From SCTD01 sp963781675 (GTDB lineage Bacteria; Actinomycetota; Actinomycetes; Mycobacteriales; SCTD01), in contig CAWAGF010000007.1 in assembly GCA_963781675.1 (NCBI GenBank), forward strand, positions 142,782 to 206,781: a stretch of 64,000 nt of DNA, given 5' to 3'. Shown piece by piece: positions 62,962 through 64,000 of the stretch (position 1 is the first letter of the stretch; each line of letters starts with the position of its first letter). The notes below the pieces were generated by a model. The model made no database searches. It worked only from the letters and a program-made list of their open reading frames with translations, and was not told the DNA's origin. Made by a program: the position numbers and the translations under genes.

Positions 62962-64000
62962 GTGGAGTTCGCCGACTACCTCGCATCCTGCCGCCGCCGC
63001 TGGTGGCTCGTCGCGCTCGCCGTCGTGATCTGCGTCGCCGGAGCGCGGCCGTCGCCACGTTCCTGCAGACCCCGAAGTACCAGACGCGAGCACGCGCCTG
63101 CTGGTCTCGGCCTCGGCGAGCGAGAACGCCATCGACGAGATCACCAAGCGCCAGCTGTCGACGCAGCGGGCCGGGGCCTACGCGCAGTACGCGACGACCG
63201 GTCCGGCCGTGTCGGCCGCGCTCGAGGCAGGCGGGCGTCGCCGGGGCGTCCAGGTCCAGGCCACCGCCGACGGCTCGAGCCCCTTCCTCACCATCACGGC
63301 CACCGGCACCGACCCCCAGGCCGCGGCCGCCGTGGCCAACGCCTACGTCGACGCGTCCTGCCCGCGTGTCGTGACCGAGCTGGACCAGGCGCCGACCGGC
63401 ACCTCGCTGCCGCAGCTGTCGGTGCTCGAGGCAGCCGGCGTCCCGGCCGAGCCCTTCTCGCCGCGGCCGTCGCGCAACTACCTCGTCGGCCTGGTCCTCG
63501 GCCTGGTGCTCGGCTTCGCCGCCGCGCTGCTGCGCGAGAGCCTCGACGCGACGGTGCGGCAGAGCAGCGAGGTCGAGCGGCTCACCGACATCGGCCTGCT
63601 GGGCGTCATCCCCAAGGAGTACGGCGACGAGCGCCTGATCGCCGTGCACCCGACCGCGCTCGCGCCGCACCGAGGCCTACCGGCAGATCCGGACCAACCT
63701 CGAGTTCACCGGCCCGGACGGCGCTCCCGAAGTCCTTCGTCGTCACCAGCGCCGGCCCGGGCGAGGGCAAGACGACGGTGGCGGCGAACGTCGCCGTCAT
63801 CGCCAGCCACGCCGGCAAGCACGTCGTCCTCGTGGACGCCGACCTGCGCCAGCCGACGGTCGCCGACGTCATGCAGCTGCCGCCCCGACCCCGGGCTGTC
63901 CGACGTGCTGTCCGGCGCGCGTCGCTGGAGCGAGCCCTGCAGCCGCTCGACGGCGAGCGGCTCACCGTCCTCACCAGCGGGCCGCTGCCGACCTCCCCGT
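62962..64000 (+). CDS. Second Wzz/BY-kinase-type protein, partial and frame-broken
   Basis: It starts at a GTG with GGAG just upstream: EFADYLASCRRRWWLVALAVVIC, with an outer region (SENAIDEITKRQLSTQRAGAYAQYA, TDPQAAAAVANAYVDA), a second helix YLVGLVLGLVLGFAAAL, and the kinase domain with Walker A SAGPGEGKTTVAANVAVI and Walker A' LVDADLRQPTVADV. The domain is closer to typical actinobacterial CpsD/YveL-like fusions than the protein at 55.8 kb. The 3' end, including any Tyr tail, is beyond the window. Breaks near 63045, 63090, 63230, 63355, 63665, 63725, 63890 and 63925. Confidence 0.85.
   Translation, partial: MEFADYLASCRRRWWLVALAVVICVAGARPSPRSCRPRSTRREHAPAGLGLGERERHRRDHQAPAVDAAGRGLRAVRDDRSGRVGRARGRRASPGRPGPGHRRRLEPLPHHHGHRHRPPGRGRRGQRLRRRVLPACRDRAGPGADRHLAAAAVGARGSRRPGRALLAAAVAQLPRRPGPRPGARLRRRAAAREPRRDGAAEQRGRAAHRHRPAGRHPQGVRRRAPDRRAPDRARAAPRPTGRSGPTSSSPARTALPKSFVVTSAGPGEGKTTVAANVAVIASHAGKHVVLVDADLRQPTVADVMQLPPRPRAVRRAVRRASLERALQPLDGERLTVLTSGPLPTSP

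Overview
The window is very GC-rich DNA of an actinomycete. Three kinds of evidence support this. The left part is largely collinear with the block around Mycobacterium tuberculosis Rv0474-Rv0500: XRE/hbhA-like, DUF2516, mshA, YbjN, gpm, senX3/regX3, ppx, sugar isomerase, proC. Many genes start without a leader, with a TAnnnT box 6-8 nt before the start codon. SsgB, RsiG and DUF222-HNH genes are also present. SsgB and RsiG point to a sporulating, or formerly sporulating, actinomycete such as a relative of Kineosporia or Motilibacter. No rRNA, tRNA, CRISPR array or insertion sequence was recognised.

Layout. 0-5 kb holds an efflux adaptor fragment, proline metabolism (proC and proline dehydrogenase), a flavin monooxygenase, and a DUF222-HNH endonuclease whose start codon lies inside a perfect SOS box. 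5-9.3 kb is a minus-strand run: PemK-like protein, hydrolase, haloalkane dehalogenase, sugar isomerase and Ppx/GppA. 9.3-15 kb is signalling: a LOV-GAF-PP2C blue-light phosphatase, a Cys-rich protein, RegX3/SenX3, and phoU behind a PHO-box-like repeat. 15-16.6 kb is a secreted subtilisin behind a class I cyclic-di-GMP riboswitch. 16.7-25 kb is the conserved mshA/gpmA/YbjN block, SsgB, and an XRE-HbhA in-frame fusion. 25-29 kb has a surface-anchored sialidase-like protein, an asparaginase, and RsiG, the c-di-GMP-loaded anti-sigma factor of WhiG. 29.4-34 kb has a DUF4388/coiled-coil repeat protein and a sedolisin protease. 34-42 kb is a conserved ygfZ/fur/pabC group flanked by two large secreted proteins that share a triplicated 'VLDTR' module.

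42.4-64 kb is one large surface-polysaccharide locus. It contains wecG/wecB-like genes (UDP-ManNAc formation and transfer), at least seven glycosyltransferases, a Wzm/Wzt-type ABC exporter whose ATPase has a C-terminal extension, an O-antigen-ligase-like membrane protein, three hexapeptide acyltransferase modules (one fused to a glycosyltransferase), two Wzz/BY-kinase proteins, and a secreted TIM-barrel-like protein that may process the polymer.

Sequence quality matters here. About 1-31 kb and 57-61.6 kb are almost free of frame errors. About 31-44, 47-48.5, 50.5-53.4 and 62.5-64 kb contain dozens of apparent one-base indels inside otherwise conserved genes. I treat those genes as probably intact in the organism and give outer coordinates that cross the breaks.

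The most interesting elements are the c-di-GMP riboswitch-protease unit together with RsiG, the SOS-box/leaderless start of the HNH gene, a promoter-mini-ORF-three-way-junction RNA candidate near 62 kb, the fur/pabC overlapping divergent promoter, and the shared VLDTR/CxxC secreted modules.
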